64,000 nucleotides of DNA. Source: Polynucleobacter sp. MWH-Aus1W21 (GTDB taxonomy: Bacteria; Pseudomonadota; Gammaproteobacteria; Burkholderiales; Burkholderiaceae). The stretch is taken from contig NZ_CP061287.1 of assembly GCF_018687275.1 (NCBI RefSeq), positions 1,364,001-1,428,000 on the forward strand. The letters run 5' to 3'. This document shows positions 1 to 8,298 of this stretch, in pieces; the stretch's first letter is position 1, and every line of letters begins with the position of its first letter. A program made the position numbers and the translations under genes. Below the pieces are notes generated by a model that did not search any database, had not been told where the DNA came from, and was given only the letters and a program-made list of their open reading frames with translations.

Positions 1-323
1 CCAGAGGCATCAAAAAGCATTCCCACAGTAAAGGCAATTGATATGGTGCCCCCATCTTTGTGCTTAGCAGGAACCTTCAATAGTGACGCTCCATAACGCG
101 TTGTTCCCGTCTCCATGGAGTGGTTGTAACCCTCATTATGTTTTTGACGTTGACGTTCAGGAACAATGAGGTCAAGCGTATGGCCGAGAGCCTCTTGCTC
201 CGAATATCCAAAGATACGAGTGGCAGCAGGATTCCAAAGCACGATCTTTTCATGGGCATCAGCCACGATGATGGCATCACCTACGCACTCCACTAATTGG
301 TGTAAATCAATACTTGTCTTCAT
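1..323 (-). CDS. PAS-domain sensor protein, partial
   Basis: The gene starts at the ATG complementary to 321-323 and runs off the left edge, so only about 107 N-terminal residues are visible. They form one PAS fold: the opening resembles PAS proteins (VGDAIIVADAHEKIV), followed by WNPAATRIFGYSEQEALG and a LIVPERQR segment. PAS domains sense ligands, redox state or light and normally feed an output domain; any such domain would lie outside the window. No signal peptide or membrane segment is seen, so a cytoplasmic sensor is inferred. A terminator on the same strand separates it from frc. Function beyond sensing cannot be assigned. Confidence 0.75.
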   Translation of the reverse strand, partial: MKTSIDLHQLVECVGDAIIVADAHEKIVLWNPAATRIFGYSEQEALGHTLDLIVPERQRQKHNEGYNHSMETGTTRYGASLLKVPAKHKDGGTISIAFTVGMLFDAS

Positions 324-341
324 AAGACCAGTCTATAGAAT

Positions 342-366
342 AAAAAAGGCGCCCACAAGGAGCGCC
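342..366 (-). terminator. Rho-independent terminator after frc
   Basis: On the minus strand a GGCGC/GCGCC stem with a short loop (348-366) is followed directly by six T residues (347-342). It lies about 50 bases beyond the frc stop and just before the PAS gene, so it should end the oxc-frc transcript. Confidence 0.8.
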
Positions 367-414
367 CTAAAGATAACTACAAGAAACTGCCGTTAAGCAG
401 ATTCCTATTTTTTA

Positions 415-1665
415 TTAAACCGCTTTTGCTGCGTGCAACTTAGCAATTTCATCTTTGCCATAGCCTAGGTCAGCCAACACTTCATCAGTGTGCTCACCCA
501 ATACTGGAGATGGCTTCACTTCGATTTCCAAATCAGAGAACTTGATTGGGCTACCGATTGTCAAATATTTACCACGTACTTTGTGGTCAACTTCAACGAT
601 AGAACCGCTCTTACGCAAGTCTGGTGATGCAGCCAATTCTTTCATTGAGAGAACTGGAGCACATGGAATATCGAACTTGCGGAGGATGTCTACAGCCTCA
701 TACTTAGTCTTGTCTTTGAGCCAATCTTCGATGGTTGCGAAGATGTCAAAAATCTTGTCTTGACGAGCCTCAGCAGTCATGTACGCTGGATCAGTTGCCC
801 ACTCTGGTTTGCCCAAAGCCTTAGTAATTGGCTCCCAAGCGTGACCTTGAATAGTGAAGTAGATGTATGCGTTTGGATCTGTTTCCCAACCCTTACACTT
901 CAACACCCAACCTGGCTGACCGCCACCACCAGCGTTACCGCCACGTGGAACTACGTCAGAGAATGTACCGTGCGGATACTGTGGATACTCTTCCAAGTAA
1001 CCAACTTTGTCCAAACGTTGTTGATCGCGCAACTTCACGCGGCACAAGTTCAACACAGCGTCTTGCATTGAGCAAGATACTTTTTGACCGCGGCCAGTTT
1101 TCTCACGTTGCATCAACGCTGTCAAAATACCGATTGCCAAGTGCATACCAGTGTTTGAGTCGCCCAAAGCAGCAGCAGAAACTGTAGGGGGACCATCCCA
1201 GAAACCAGTTGTGGAAGCAGCACCACCAGCACACTGAGCAACGTTCTCATATACCTTTAAGTCTTCGTATGAGTGACCATCGCTAAAGCCTTTTACAGAA
1301 GCCATGATCATTTTTGGGTTCAATTCTTGAATACGCTTCCAAGAGAATCCCATGCGATCCAATGCGCCTGGACCAAAGTTCTCAACCATTACGTCAGAAG
1401 TTTTGATCATCTTCTCTAAAACTTCTTTTCCTTCTTGAGTCTTAGTATCCAAAGTCAAAGAACGCTTGTTACCGTTCAGCATAGTGAAGTACAACGCGTC
1501 AGCACCTGGGATGTCACGCAATTGGCTACGTGTAACGTCGCCAGCACCTGGGCGCTCTACTTTAATAACGTCAGCGCCATACCAAGCCAACAACTGAGTA
1601 CATGCAGGACCTGCTTGTACGTGTGTGAAGTCAATAATGCGAATACCGTCTAATGGTTTAGTCAT
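415..1665 (-). CDS. frc: Formyl-CoA:oxalate CoA-transferase (YfdW type)
   Basis: Class III CoA-transferase that moves CoA from formyl-CoA to oxalate, giving oxalyl-CoA for the neighbouring decarboxylase; cytoplasmic. The protein has 416 residues, as I recall for E. coli YfdW. The catalytic Asp is at 169 in LGDSNTGMH, with Gln17 and Tyr139 at the positions known from the Oxalobacter enzyme. The mobile glycine loop GGGGQPG is at 246-252. Position 48 is Gln, as in YfdW, not the Trp of the Oxalobacter enzyme. A strong AAGGAG ribosome site precedes the ATG. It lies 49 bp downstream of oxc on the same strand and is probably co-transcribed with it. A related CoA-transferase is possible, but the oxc neighbour makes oxalate very likely. 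Confidence 0.95.
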   Translation of the reverse strand: MTKPLDGIRIIDFTHVQAGPACTQLLAWYGADVIKVERPGAGDVTRSQLRDIPGADALYFTMLNGNKRSLTLDTKTQEGKEVLEKMIKTSDVMVENFGPGALDRMGFSWKRIQELNPKMIMASVKGFSDGHSYEDLKVYENVAQCAGGAASTTGFWDGPPTVSAAALGDSNTGMHLAIGILTALMQREKTGRGQKVSCSMQDAVLNLCRVKLRDQQRLDKVGYLEEYPQYPHGTFSDVVPRGGNAGGGGQPGWVLKCKGWETDPNAYIYFTIQGHAWEPITKALGKPEWATDPAYMTAEARQDKIFDIFATIEDWLKDKTKYEAVDILRKFDIPCAPVLSMKELAASPDLRKSGSIVEVDHKVRGKYLTIGSPIKFSDLEIEVKPSPVLGEHTDEVLADLGYGKDEIAKLHAAKAV

Positions 1666-1714
1666 GTTTGTTTCTCCTTAAGTCTTTCTTGTTTGCTTCT
1701 AAATTTATCTTGGT

Positions 1715-3424
1715 TTACTTCTTAGCAGCTGCTGTGGATGGGTTTAAGTTCGTTAAACGTCCACTCTCAGTACCTGCAGTTTCATCAATAACAGCATTGA
1801 TGAGGGCTGGTTTACCGGCAGCAATCGCTTCTGTTAACGCTGCTTCTAATTCTGCTGGAGTAGTTACGTAGTAACCAACACCACCAAAGGCTTCAATCAT
1901 CTTGTCGTAACGCGCATCTTTAACGAACACAGTCGGCGCAACATCAGCACCACCTGTTGGGTTCACATCAGTACCGCGGTATACACCATTGTTGTTAAAC
2001 ACAACAGTCGTGATTGGTAAGTTGTAGCGGCAAACCGTTTCCAATTCCATACCACTAAAACCAAATGCGCTATCACCCTCAACTGCAACTGTTGGCAGAC
2101 CGCTAATAACAGCGGCACCAATGGAGTAACCCATACCAATACCCATAATGCCCCATGTACCAGAGTCAAAGCGCTTGCGTGGCTTATACATATCAACGAT
2201 TGCACGGCAATAGTCGAGTGTGTTTGCGCCTTCGTTTACCAAGTTCACGTCTGGGTTCTTCTTGATCACATCACGAATCACACGCAATGCGCCATGGAAG
2301 TTCATTGGGTTAGCTTCTTTGGCTAATGTTTCAGCCATCTTCGCCATGTTCTTATCTTTTTTCTCATTGATTGCTGCAATCCACTCAGCGCTTGGCTTCG
2401 GAACAGCGGAAATACCTTTCAATAGCTCACCTACACATGAACCAATATCACCAATCAATGGAGCAGCAATTTGTACGTTGCTATCAACTTCGTTTGCCTG
2501 AATATCGATTTGGATAAATTTCTTAGGCTCTTTGCCCCAAGTCTTACCCTTGCCGTGTGCCAACAACCAGTTCAAACGAGCGCCAACTAACAACACTGCA
2601 TCAGCCTCAGCCAATACAAATGAGCGCGCTGCAGAAGCAGATTGTGGGTGATTGTCTGGCAACAAACCTTTAGCCATAGACATTGGTAGGTATGGGATAC
2701 CTGATTTCTCAACCAAATCACGAATTTCTTTATCCGCTTGAGCATAAGCAGCGCCTTTGCCCAAGAGAATCAATGGACGCTTGGCGCCCTTCAACACATC
2801 TAACGCACGAGCAACTGCATCAGCTGCCGGAATTTGACGTGGAACTGGATCGATTACTTTGAAGATCGATTTCTTGGCTTCTTCAACAGGCATAGTTTGT
2901 GCAAGCAATTGAGCTGGCAAATCTAGGTACACGCCGCCTGGACGACCAGAAACTGCAGCGCGAATTGCACGTGCAAAACCGATGCCGATATCTTCAATGT
3001 GATTAATACGATAAGCTGCTTTGCAATATGGCTTAGCCGCGTTGAGCTGATCCATCTCTTCGTAGTCACCTTGTTGCAAGTCAACAATTTCACGCTCGCT
3101 AGAACCAGAGATCAAAATCATTGGAAAGCAGTTCACAGTTGCATTAGCGAGAGCTGTCAAACCATTCAAGAAACCAGGAGCAGAAACAGTCATACAAATG
3201 CCTGGCTTTTGTGTCATGTAACCAGCAATCGCTGCAGCATTACCAGCATGCTGTTCGTGACGGAAGCCGATAAAACGCAAACCTTCAGCCTGCGCCAAAC
3301 GACATAAGTCGGTAATTGGAATACCAACCAGACCGAAAATCGTATCAAGGTCGTTTGCCTTTAAGGCATCAATGACGAGATGGAAGCCATCCGTTAACTG
3401 TGTGTTTTGATTATCTGTTGTCAT
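1715..3424 (-). CDS. oxc: Oxalyl-CoA decarboxylase
   Basis: Thiamine diphosphate enzyme that decarboxylates oxalyl-CoA to formyl-CoA and CO2; formyl-CoA then primes the next Frc cycle. The 569 residues match the family. The N-terminal pyrimidine domain holds the catalytic Glu57 in GFRHEQHAGNAAAIAGY. The C-terminal domain has the ThDP/Mg signature starting GDSAFGFSG and ending in NNN, near residues 445-475. The order oxc-frc on one strand is the usual oxalate unit. The start ATG has no clear Shine-Dalgarno (upstream is A/T-only), so translation may be tuned or the leader may matter. A perfect inverted-repeat box lies about 150 bp upstream. Confidence 0.95.
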   Translation of the reverse strand: MTTDNQNTQLTDGFHLVIDALKANDLDTIFGLVGIPITDLCRLAQAEGLRFIGFRHEQHAGNAAAIAGYMTQKPGICMTVSAPGFLNGLTALANATVNCFPMILISGSSEREIVDLQQGDYEEMDQLNAAKPYCKAAYRINHIEDIGIGFARAIRAAVSGRPGGVYLDLPAQLLAQTMPVEEAKKSIFKVIDPVPRQIPAADAVARALDVLKGAKRPLILLGKGAAYAQADKEIRDLVEKSGIPYLPMSMAKGLLPDNHPQSASAARSFVLAEADAVLLVGARLNWLLAHGKGKTWGKEPKKFIQIDIQANEVDSNVQIAAPLIGDIGSCVGELLKGISAVPKPSAEWIAAINEKKDKNMAKMAETLAKEANPMNFHGALRVIRDVIKKNPDVNLVNEGANTLDYCRAIVDMYKPRKRFDSGTWGIMGIGMGYSIGAAVISGLPTVAVEGDSAFGFSGMELETVCRYNLPITTVVFNNNGVYRGTDVNPTGGADVAPTVFVKDARYDKMIEAFGGVGYYVTTPAELEAALTEAIAAGKPALINAVIDETAGTESGRLTNLNPSTAAAKK

Positions 3425-3573
3425 AGAAATTTTTTAAGAATCGCAAATCACCCGCAAAGAGCAAACGCAATCTAGCTTTCGCTAATGTCTCCAATTTAGT
3501 TATTAATCGCACTGCGGGATTTTTGACCCCGCTTAGGCTGAAATGAATATTAGGCTTGGGGAGGGGGTTCATC

Positions 3574-3589
3574 ATTGACTTCGGTCAAT
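3574..3589 (-). promoter_or_regulatory. Crp/Fnr-type box upstream of oxc
   Basis: ATTGAC-TTCG-GTCAAT is a perfect inverted repeat with 6-bp arms and a 4-base spacer. This is the architecture bound by Crp/Fnr-family regulators (TTGAT-N4-ATCAA in FNR). It sits between the stop of the Crp/Fnr gene (3625) and the start of oxc (3424), so control of oxc-frc by that regulator is the simplest reading. Binding itself is inferred. Confidence 0.7.
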
Positions 3590-3624
3590 TTCCCTCTAAA
3601 TCCTGTAATTACGGGGGTGGCTAG

Positions 3625-4242
3625 CTATACAAAAAGCTCTTTATGCTTTGTTTTAAGGCGGCTCAAGGTCTCTGGAGAGAGATTGAGGTAGGCCGCCAGC
3701 TCCTTCTTGGGGAGGAGCTCAAATAAATCCTCGTATTTACGCAAGAAACGCTCCACCCTGCCCGGGGCATCGAGCATGTGCAAAGTAATCGTGTGGGCCA
3801 TGATTTCACTCATCAGGCGCATGACTTCAAACTCAAAACTCTCTTTAAGGATCTTGTGCTGATCCAGGAACTCCGCCCACTTCTTCAGAGGCATCCGAGC
3901 CACGCGGGCCTTGGTCACAGAGGCAATGCTGTAGGGGGCAGCCGTCTTCAGGCGCCATGCAGCATAGCTAGTCTCAATATCTTTTTCGATGGCAAAACGC
4001 AGAATCATCTCTTTTGCATCCGCACTAGAAACAATCCGCTTCAGAATGCCATCCAAAACAAAGTACTGCTCCATCTGGTGGTCACCTTGATGAAGCAATA
4101 TTTCAGACTTTTTGAGGTCGGAGATCTCTAAGTGGCGCTCTAAATCGGCCATTGCAGCCGGATCCAAGCTTTTTAGGACCGAGTTTTGGCTCAACTGCAG
4201 GCGAATCAGGTTCTTTTCGGGATGCTTATCTAATGCGGTCAT
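3625..4242 (-). CDS. Crp/Fnr-family transcriptional regulator
   Basis: A 205-residue regulator. Residues about 20-120 form a cyclic-nucleotide-binding-like beta roll (LLHQGDHQMEQYFVLDGILK). A long dimerisation helix follows, and a C-terminal helix-turn-helix (LPKKELAAYLNLSPETLSRL) occupies about 177-197. No N-terminal cysteines of the FNR iron-sulfur type are present, so it should not be a classical oxygen sensor; the ligand is unknown. It lies on the same strand just upstream of oxc-frc, with a matching inverted-repeat box in between, suggesting local control of oxalate use. The HTH is very close to the C-terminus, as in several short Crp/Fnr subfamilies. Confidence 0.88.
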   Translation of the reverse strand: MTALDKHPEKNLIRLQLSQNSVLKSLDPAAMADLERHLEISDLKKSEILLHQGDHQMEQYFVLDGILKRIVSSADAKEMILRFAIEKDIETSYAAWRLKTAAPYSIASVTKARVARMPLKKWAEFLDQHKILKESFEFEVMRLMSEIMAHTITLHMLDAPGRVERFLRKYEDLFELLPKKELAAYLNLSPETLSRLKTKHKELFV

Positions 4243-4399
4243 TAATGCTTGCTCCTAGACCCTATATTGTAGGCTTTTTTACCTCCTAAAGAGGTCTATT
4301 TACCCTGGAATGCCCATAGCATTCACAGCAATGAGGCATGCTCTTGAATTCGCTCAAATTTATTGCAACGCAGCAATTAAGAACAATCTCATACCAACC

Positions 4400-5227
4400 T
4401 CAGGAAGCCCTTGGGAGGACTAAGGTATGCCCCTCACCGTTTTCCAACATCCCATCCAAGCCAGCAGATTGCAATTGAGATACCAGTTTCGAATCATAAG
4501 GCGTGCCTATTGGAAGCATGGAGTGATCGCCATTGCCCAACTGCACCTCAGTGGAGAGGGTAATCGCAAGACTTAGGCTCTCTTGGTAATTCCAAAGCTT
4601 TTGCAAAAGTTCGTCATAGGGGACATTAAACAGAGGCGTATAAATTTCGTAACCCTGCCAAGCGTTGACGCGCCACTGACGTATATCCTGCAGATGTAAG
4701 TCTCCAAAAACCAAGCGTTCAATTGGTAATTCCGCTTGCGTACGCATCATACTCAAAGCAGCCTCGATAGACTCTTGATAATCGGTATTTGGATACAACG
4801 GTACTAGGCAGAGAGGCACCTTAAAGAACTCCGCCTGTTTGGCAATATCCTTAATGTGAATATCTTGTATAGAAACTCGATTAGTATGCGCGCCAAAACT
4901 AGTGAGCAAGATTACATTCTTGCCCTCGTCCAACAAATGCATCAAAGTTAAAAAGCTGTCCTTGCCGCCTGACCAAAAAAGAATGTTTAAACCACCCTGC
5001 TTTGGAGCCCAGTTAATTAGGACAGGGTTTGCCATCGGTGATTCTGGGCTATCAACACCGAGTACATTAAATCGCCCATATGGACAGTGTCTGCATGAAT
5101 TACCGCAACATCTTCCCTGCTTTAATAATGCATTACTGGTCAATACTTGATATCCAGAAATGGGATCAACATAGGTATCTCGACCTTCTGCGCAAGCCCT
5201 ACTATGTAAGCTCTCTAAATTTGGCAT
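4400..5227 (-). CDS. DUF5522-like domain fused to DUF71/COG2102 ATP-binding protein
   Basis: 275 residues from the ATG at 5227. The GTG at 5254 is rejected because it would lie inside the preceding terminator hairpin. Residues about 20-55 form a cysteine-rich module (GRCCGNSCRHCPYG) that resembles DUF5522. The rest is a PP-loop ATP-binding domain of the diphthine-ammonia ligase superfamily, with FWSGGKDS near residue 85 and FGDLHLQD further on. Bacteria lack diphthamide, and published genomic-context work linked a bacterial DUF71 subgroup to B12 salvage. The position directly behind a riboswitch-controlled btuB supports that role. The substrate is not known; amidation or remodelling of the corrinoid side chain is an inference. 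Confidence 0.8.
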   Translation of the reverse strand: MPNLESLHSRACAEGRDTYVDPISGYQVLTSNALLKQGRCCGNSCRHCPYGRFNVLGVDSPESPMANPVLINWAPKQGGLNILFWSGGKDSFLTLMHLLDEGKNVILLTSFGAHTNRVSIQDIHIKDIAKQAEFFKVPLCLVPLYPNTDYQESIEAALSMMRTQAELPIERLVFGDLHLQDIRQWRVNAWQGYEIYTPLFNVPYDELLQKLWNYQESLSLAITLSTEVQLGNGDHSMLPIGTPYDSKLVSQLQSAGLDGMLENGEGHTLVLPRAS

Positions 5228-5244
5228 AAATAGTTTTCCACAAA

Positions 5245-5265
5245 TAAAAGCCACCCAAGGGTGGC
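5245..5265 (-). terminator. Terminator or attenuator between btuB and the DUF71 gene
   Basis: On the minus strand GCCACCC-TT-GGGTGGC is a perfect 7-bp stem with a 2-base loop, followed by TTTTATTTG. It lies 17 bases after the btuB stop. It may reduce read-through into the DUF71 gene, and it argues for the 5227 start of that gene. Confidence 0.7.
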
Positions 5266-5282
5266 AAATTATTCATAGCGTT

Positions 5283-7241
5283 TTATTTCATCGCGTATCG
5301 AATGCCAACAAATACATTGGATCCAGGAGTGACGTAGCCATAACTGAGCTGGTAGTTTTTATTAAACACATTGTTCCAGCGTGCAAATAGACTCCAGTCT
5401 TTCTCAAACTCATAACTGCCGTATAAATTAGCAATGCCATAACCATTCATAGAACCAGTATTGCCATAGTCATATCGTTGCGCCTGGAATGTTCCTTCGG
5501 CACCTACAGCTACAGCATTCTTTTTGTATTCAACACTAACGTTACCGAATTGCTTAGCCCTTTTGGCAAGCACATAGCCGGTCGATTGATCCACTGGATT
5601 TTGTTGATCAAAAGATCCTTTCAAAGTGAAATCCCCTAGTCGACCAACGCCACCAAGCGATGCACCTGAGATTTTGGCGGATGCTACATTACTTGCACAA
5701 CCCATTGAGAATCCCACTGGGCAGCCAAGGGTTGTGTATTGAATCAAGTTTGTGATGGTGTTGTTATAGACCACAAAATGAATATCGTAAGGGAGTGTTT
5801 CATAATGAATACCAGCCTCCGTATTTTGACTTTTTTCTGGCTTAATCGTTGCTACCCCATAGTTCGGATAGTACAAATCATAGAAAGATGGCGCTTTAAA
5901 TCCAGTGCCGTAGTTTGCATTTACGCGCAACTCTTTAGTGAAGAAGTATCCATAAGATGCTCCGCCAGTGTTTTGCGAACCATACCCAGTGATATTGTCA
6001 TTACGCAAACTAAAGTTTGCCAAATTTGATCCTCGCTTCAATTGGTATGCCGCTGCAACCGAATTGGTATCTTGACTAAGATTGAGGGTATTGACACCAG
6101 TTGCGTACATCGACACCGTTCTACGCTCCCCTAACAATTGCAATAAATCAGACCCTACGTTGATGTCGTTTTGCCAAGTGTAGATATTTTGCTTGGTATT
6201 AGAAAGCGGATTGCCTGCTGGATACCATGAGGCAGGTGTTTGGCTTGGGTAAATTGCCTGACCGGAGTCATATGATTGAGCAACTTGAAAATTGCTGTTC
6301 CAAATGTCCGTAATTTGATTTTTGGAATACAACGCTAAAGTGCTGACTTCATTAATTTGATTGCCGAGCACCTTCCCCGGTCCATAAACAGGATATTGGT
6401 TATTGTTTCTACTTGCGTATACCTGCGCACCAACAGACTGGCCCTTTGCCCACTCCTGACTTACTTGTGCGGCACCGCCTGTTTTGGTGTACCCGACATT
6501 ATTGGTGGTGTTGTAACTGTTTTTGTAAGGACTGTTGGATGCGATCGTATTAAATCCTGCAGAGTTCTCAGCTGTTGCACTAACAGAGTAACTAATGCTT
6601 TTATCGCCCTCAGTTGAACCAAACAAGCTGGCCTGCGAAACGCTGGTGCCATAAGTGCCATACCCAGTAGATGCAGTAACCTTGGTCGGCCCAACACCCT
6701 TTTTGGTAAAAATATTAATCACACCACCGATTGCATCGGAGCCATACAAGCTACTTTGCGGCCCAAAAATAATCTCAATGTGATCAATCAAGGGAACGGG
6801 AATAGCAGCCCATGAAGCACCGCCATTTAAAGCTGATGTGGTTCTTACCCCGTCTATTAAAACCAAAGTTTGAGCAGAGTTTGCGCCGCGCAAGAATACG
6901 CTCTGCACACCACCACCATTATTCGAAACTTCCACGCCTCTTTGGCGTTGTAATAATTCTGTAATGCTCGATTGACCAGCATCAGCAATTTCCTCTGGTC
7001 CGATATAGACATAATCCGCCAGAACATCATTTGCGCGTGTAGGAGTTCTTGTCGCGGTCACAATCACCGGGTCAAGTTGATTGTTAATGGTAGCAACAGA
7101 TACTGAAGAAGAGCCTTGAGCAAAAGCGCTCGGCTGATTTAAACCAAATGCTAAGGAAATTACCAGGAAAGTTGGCAACCCATTATTACGACAATGCGCT
7201 GCTGCTTTTTGAAGAAAATTATGTTTCATTTTGTATACCAT
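5283..7241 (-). CDS. btuB: TonB-dependent vitamin B12 receptor BtuB
   Basis: Outer-membrane TonB-dependent transporter for cobalamin, 652 residues. An N-terminal signal peptide ends near PSAFA-Q (about residue 41). A TonB-box-like DPVIVTATR follows, then the plug domain (ITELLQRQRGVEVSNNG; LRGANSAQTLVLIDGVR; YGSDAIGGVINIFTKK) and a beta-barrel rich in aromatic strands. The C-terminus ends RYAMK rather than the usual aromatic residue. The assignment to B12 rather than another ligand comes mainly from the cobalamin riboswitch in its leader and the BtuM and DUF71 neighbours. The ATG at 7241 has an upstream GGGGAA; an ATG four codons later is also possible. Confidence 0.92.
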   Translation of the reverse strand: MVYKMKHNFLQKAAAHCRNNGLPTFLVISLAFGLNQPSAFAQGSSSVSVATINNQLDPVIVTATRTPTRANDVLADYVYIGPEEIADAGQSSITELLQRQRGVEVSNNGGGVQSVFLRGANSAQTLVLIDGVRTTSALNGGASWAAIPVPLIDHIEIIFGPQSSLYGSDAIGGVINIFTKKGVGPTKVTASTGYGTYGTSVSQASLFGSTEGDKSISYSVSATAENSAGFNTIASNSPYKNSYNTTNNVGYTKTGGAAQVSQEWAKGQSVGAQVYASRNNNQYPVYGPGKVLGNQINEVSTLALYSKNQITDIWNSNFQVAQSYDSGQAIYPSQTPASWYPAGNPLSNTKQNIYTWQNDINVGSDLLQLLGERRTVSMYATGVNTLNLSQDTNSVAAAYQLKRGSNLANFSLRNDNITGYGSQNTGGASYGYFFTKELRVNANYGTGFKAPSFYDLYYPNYGVATIKPEKSQNTEAGIHYETLPYDIHFVVYNNTITNLIQYTTLGCPVGFSMGCASNVASAKISGASLGGVGRLGDFTLKGSFDQQNPVDQSTGYVLAKRAKQFGNVSVEYKKNAVAVGAEGTFQAQRYDYGNTGSMNGYGIANLYGSYEFEKDWSLFARWNNVFNKNYQLSYGYVTPGSNVFVGIRYAMK

Positions 7242-7364
7242 TCATGCGGATTCCCCAGCCAAATTCCCTGTTGGCTAGAATCTTTGGAAATAGCAAAATG
7301 CGTCCGCAAGATATGGCTTCGCATCTCAGCGAATCATCATCGGCAAGCAAAGACCCACGTTGCA

Positions 7365-7555
7365 AATTCCACCTGTTGAGGCCGGTATCCGGGCTGGAGA
7401 ATTTAGGAGCTTGGCCTTCCCATGCAATCAAAACACAGTGGCTTATTCAAACTCTTTGCCTATAAAAGGCGTTCTCTTACCGTTGCGGGGACAGCGCACG
7501 TTTGGGTAGTGCTTCCCGTTTAACTCCGGCATCAAATCGACGCTAGAGCACCATC
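7365..7555 (-). promoter_or_regulatory. Cobalamin (AdoCbl-type) riboswitch
   Basis: Read on the minus strand, the btuB leader contains the conserved core CCCCGCAACGGTAAGAG (about 7477-7493), the B12-box element GCCACTG (about 7437-7443), and closing segments including GCCCGGATACCGGCC (about 7383-7397). It starts at a GGTGC element (about 7552). These are hallmarks of the cobalamin riboswitch. It precedes the btuB start by about 120 bases, so binding of B12 should lower btuB expression. Ends are approximate. The 7242-7634 gap between btuB and btuM holds only this leader and its promoter. Confidence 0.93.
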
Positions 7556-7564
7556 AACAGAAAT

Positions 7565-7570
7565 ATTATA
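7565..7570 (-). promoter_or_regulatory. -10 element of the btuB promoter
   Basis: A perfect TATAAT on the minus strand lies about 10 bases before the expected 5' end of the riboswitch. No convincing -35 hexamer is seen. Confidence 0.5.
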
Positions 7571-7634
7571 CGGGAGCACCAATTGTGCTTTGATATTTGG
7601 GATGGAGAATGTAGACTGCCGCCATCATCTCAAA

Positions 7635-8213
7635 TCAGAACTTAATCTTGCTTGGAGGCGTTGCCTTATGCGCCACAGCAGTAATTACTAAATGTGCTAC
7701 TAATGCCAAGATGAGATAGCCCATTGTATTGAGCAACGCATGTGGGAGGTAAAGGGCTTGCCTGCTCATAAATTCACCAATAGAGGCAGCTCCTGGAACG
7801 TTGATTAAGTAATAACTTCCACTCGAGATAAACTCGCAAACAATAACTCCTGCAACTGCAGCAAAAATAAAGTTCTTAAAGCTGGTCAGATTTAATGCGT
7901 AACGCTTAGAGAGCCACTTACCGGCGAACCACAGAGAAAGATAAGCAGGCAACAGGAAGGAGTAAGCAATAGTGAAGCAGGATTGACCGATACCCAACTG
8001 CGTGAGAACTAAATAATCAATCAAAAATGCCTGAGCCAAAAACAATGCAATGACAGCAAAGCTTGAAAAATAAAAACCTACAACAAAGAAAATAGCCCAT
8101 GATGCATCTGGAAGATGAGCGAGGGATGCCAAATGGTGACCTCTTGTAAGCCACATCATTGCCGACAGCGCAAAAATAAAAAAGACATTCTGTCTTTTAG
8201 ATAAACTCGTCAT
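7635..8213 (-). CDS. btuM: BtuM-like cobalamin transporter (ECF S-component-like membrane protein)
   Basis: A 192-residue membrane protein with about six hydrophobic segments. The start at 8213 is chosen because GGAGAG lies 5 bases upstream; the longer reading from 8267 has no such site. Numbered from this start, His26/His27, Asp66, Cys79 and Tyr84 (in DYLVLTQLGIGQSCFTIAY) sit one position below residues I recall as conserved in the betaproteobacterial transporter BtuM (His28, Asp67, Cys80, Tyr85). That Cys ligates the cobalt and supports decyanation of cyanocobalamin. Its place upstream of the btuB riboswitch and opposite a DUF71 gene fits B12 uptake across the inner membrane. The residue match is from memory and not aligned. 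Confidence 0.75.
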   Translation of the reverse strand: MTSLSKRQNVFFIFALSAMMWLTRGHHLASLAHLPDASWAIFFVVGFYFSSFAVIALFLAQAFLIDYLVLTQLGIGQSCFTIAYSFLLPAYLSLWFAGKWLSKRYALNLTSFKNFIFAAVAGVIVCEFISSGSYYLINVPGAASIGEFMSRQALYLPHALLNTMGYLILALVAHLVITAVAHKATPPSKIKF

Positions 8214-8298
8214 GAATACTCTCCAGAAATTGGGTTTCTGTAATTTTATCCCCAAATCATGGCGCACTAAATGGTTATTTTATAAAGGTAGCTAATCC

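Noticed and set aside
4275..4295. ACCTC/GAGGT stem next to a T6 run upstream of the Crp/Fnr gene
   Set aside because: On the minus strand the stem is followed by A6, and on the plus strand the T-run precedes it, so it cannot act as an intrinsic terminator in either direction.
7148..7465. Open frames on both strands across the btuB leader
   Set aside because: The region is a cobalamin riboswitch with conserved RNA elements; the frames have no ribosome site or family features.
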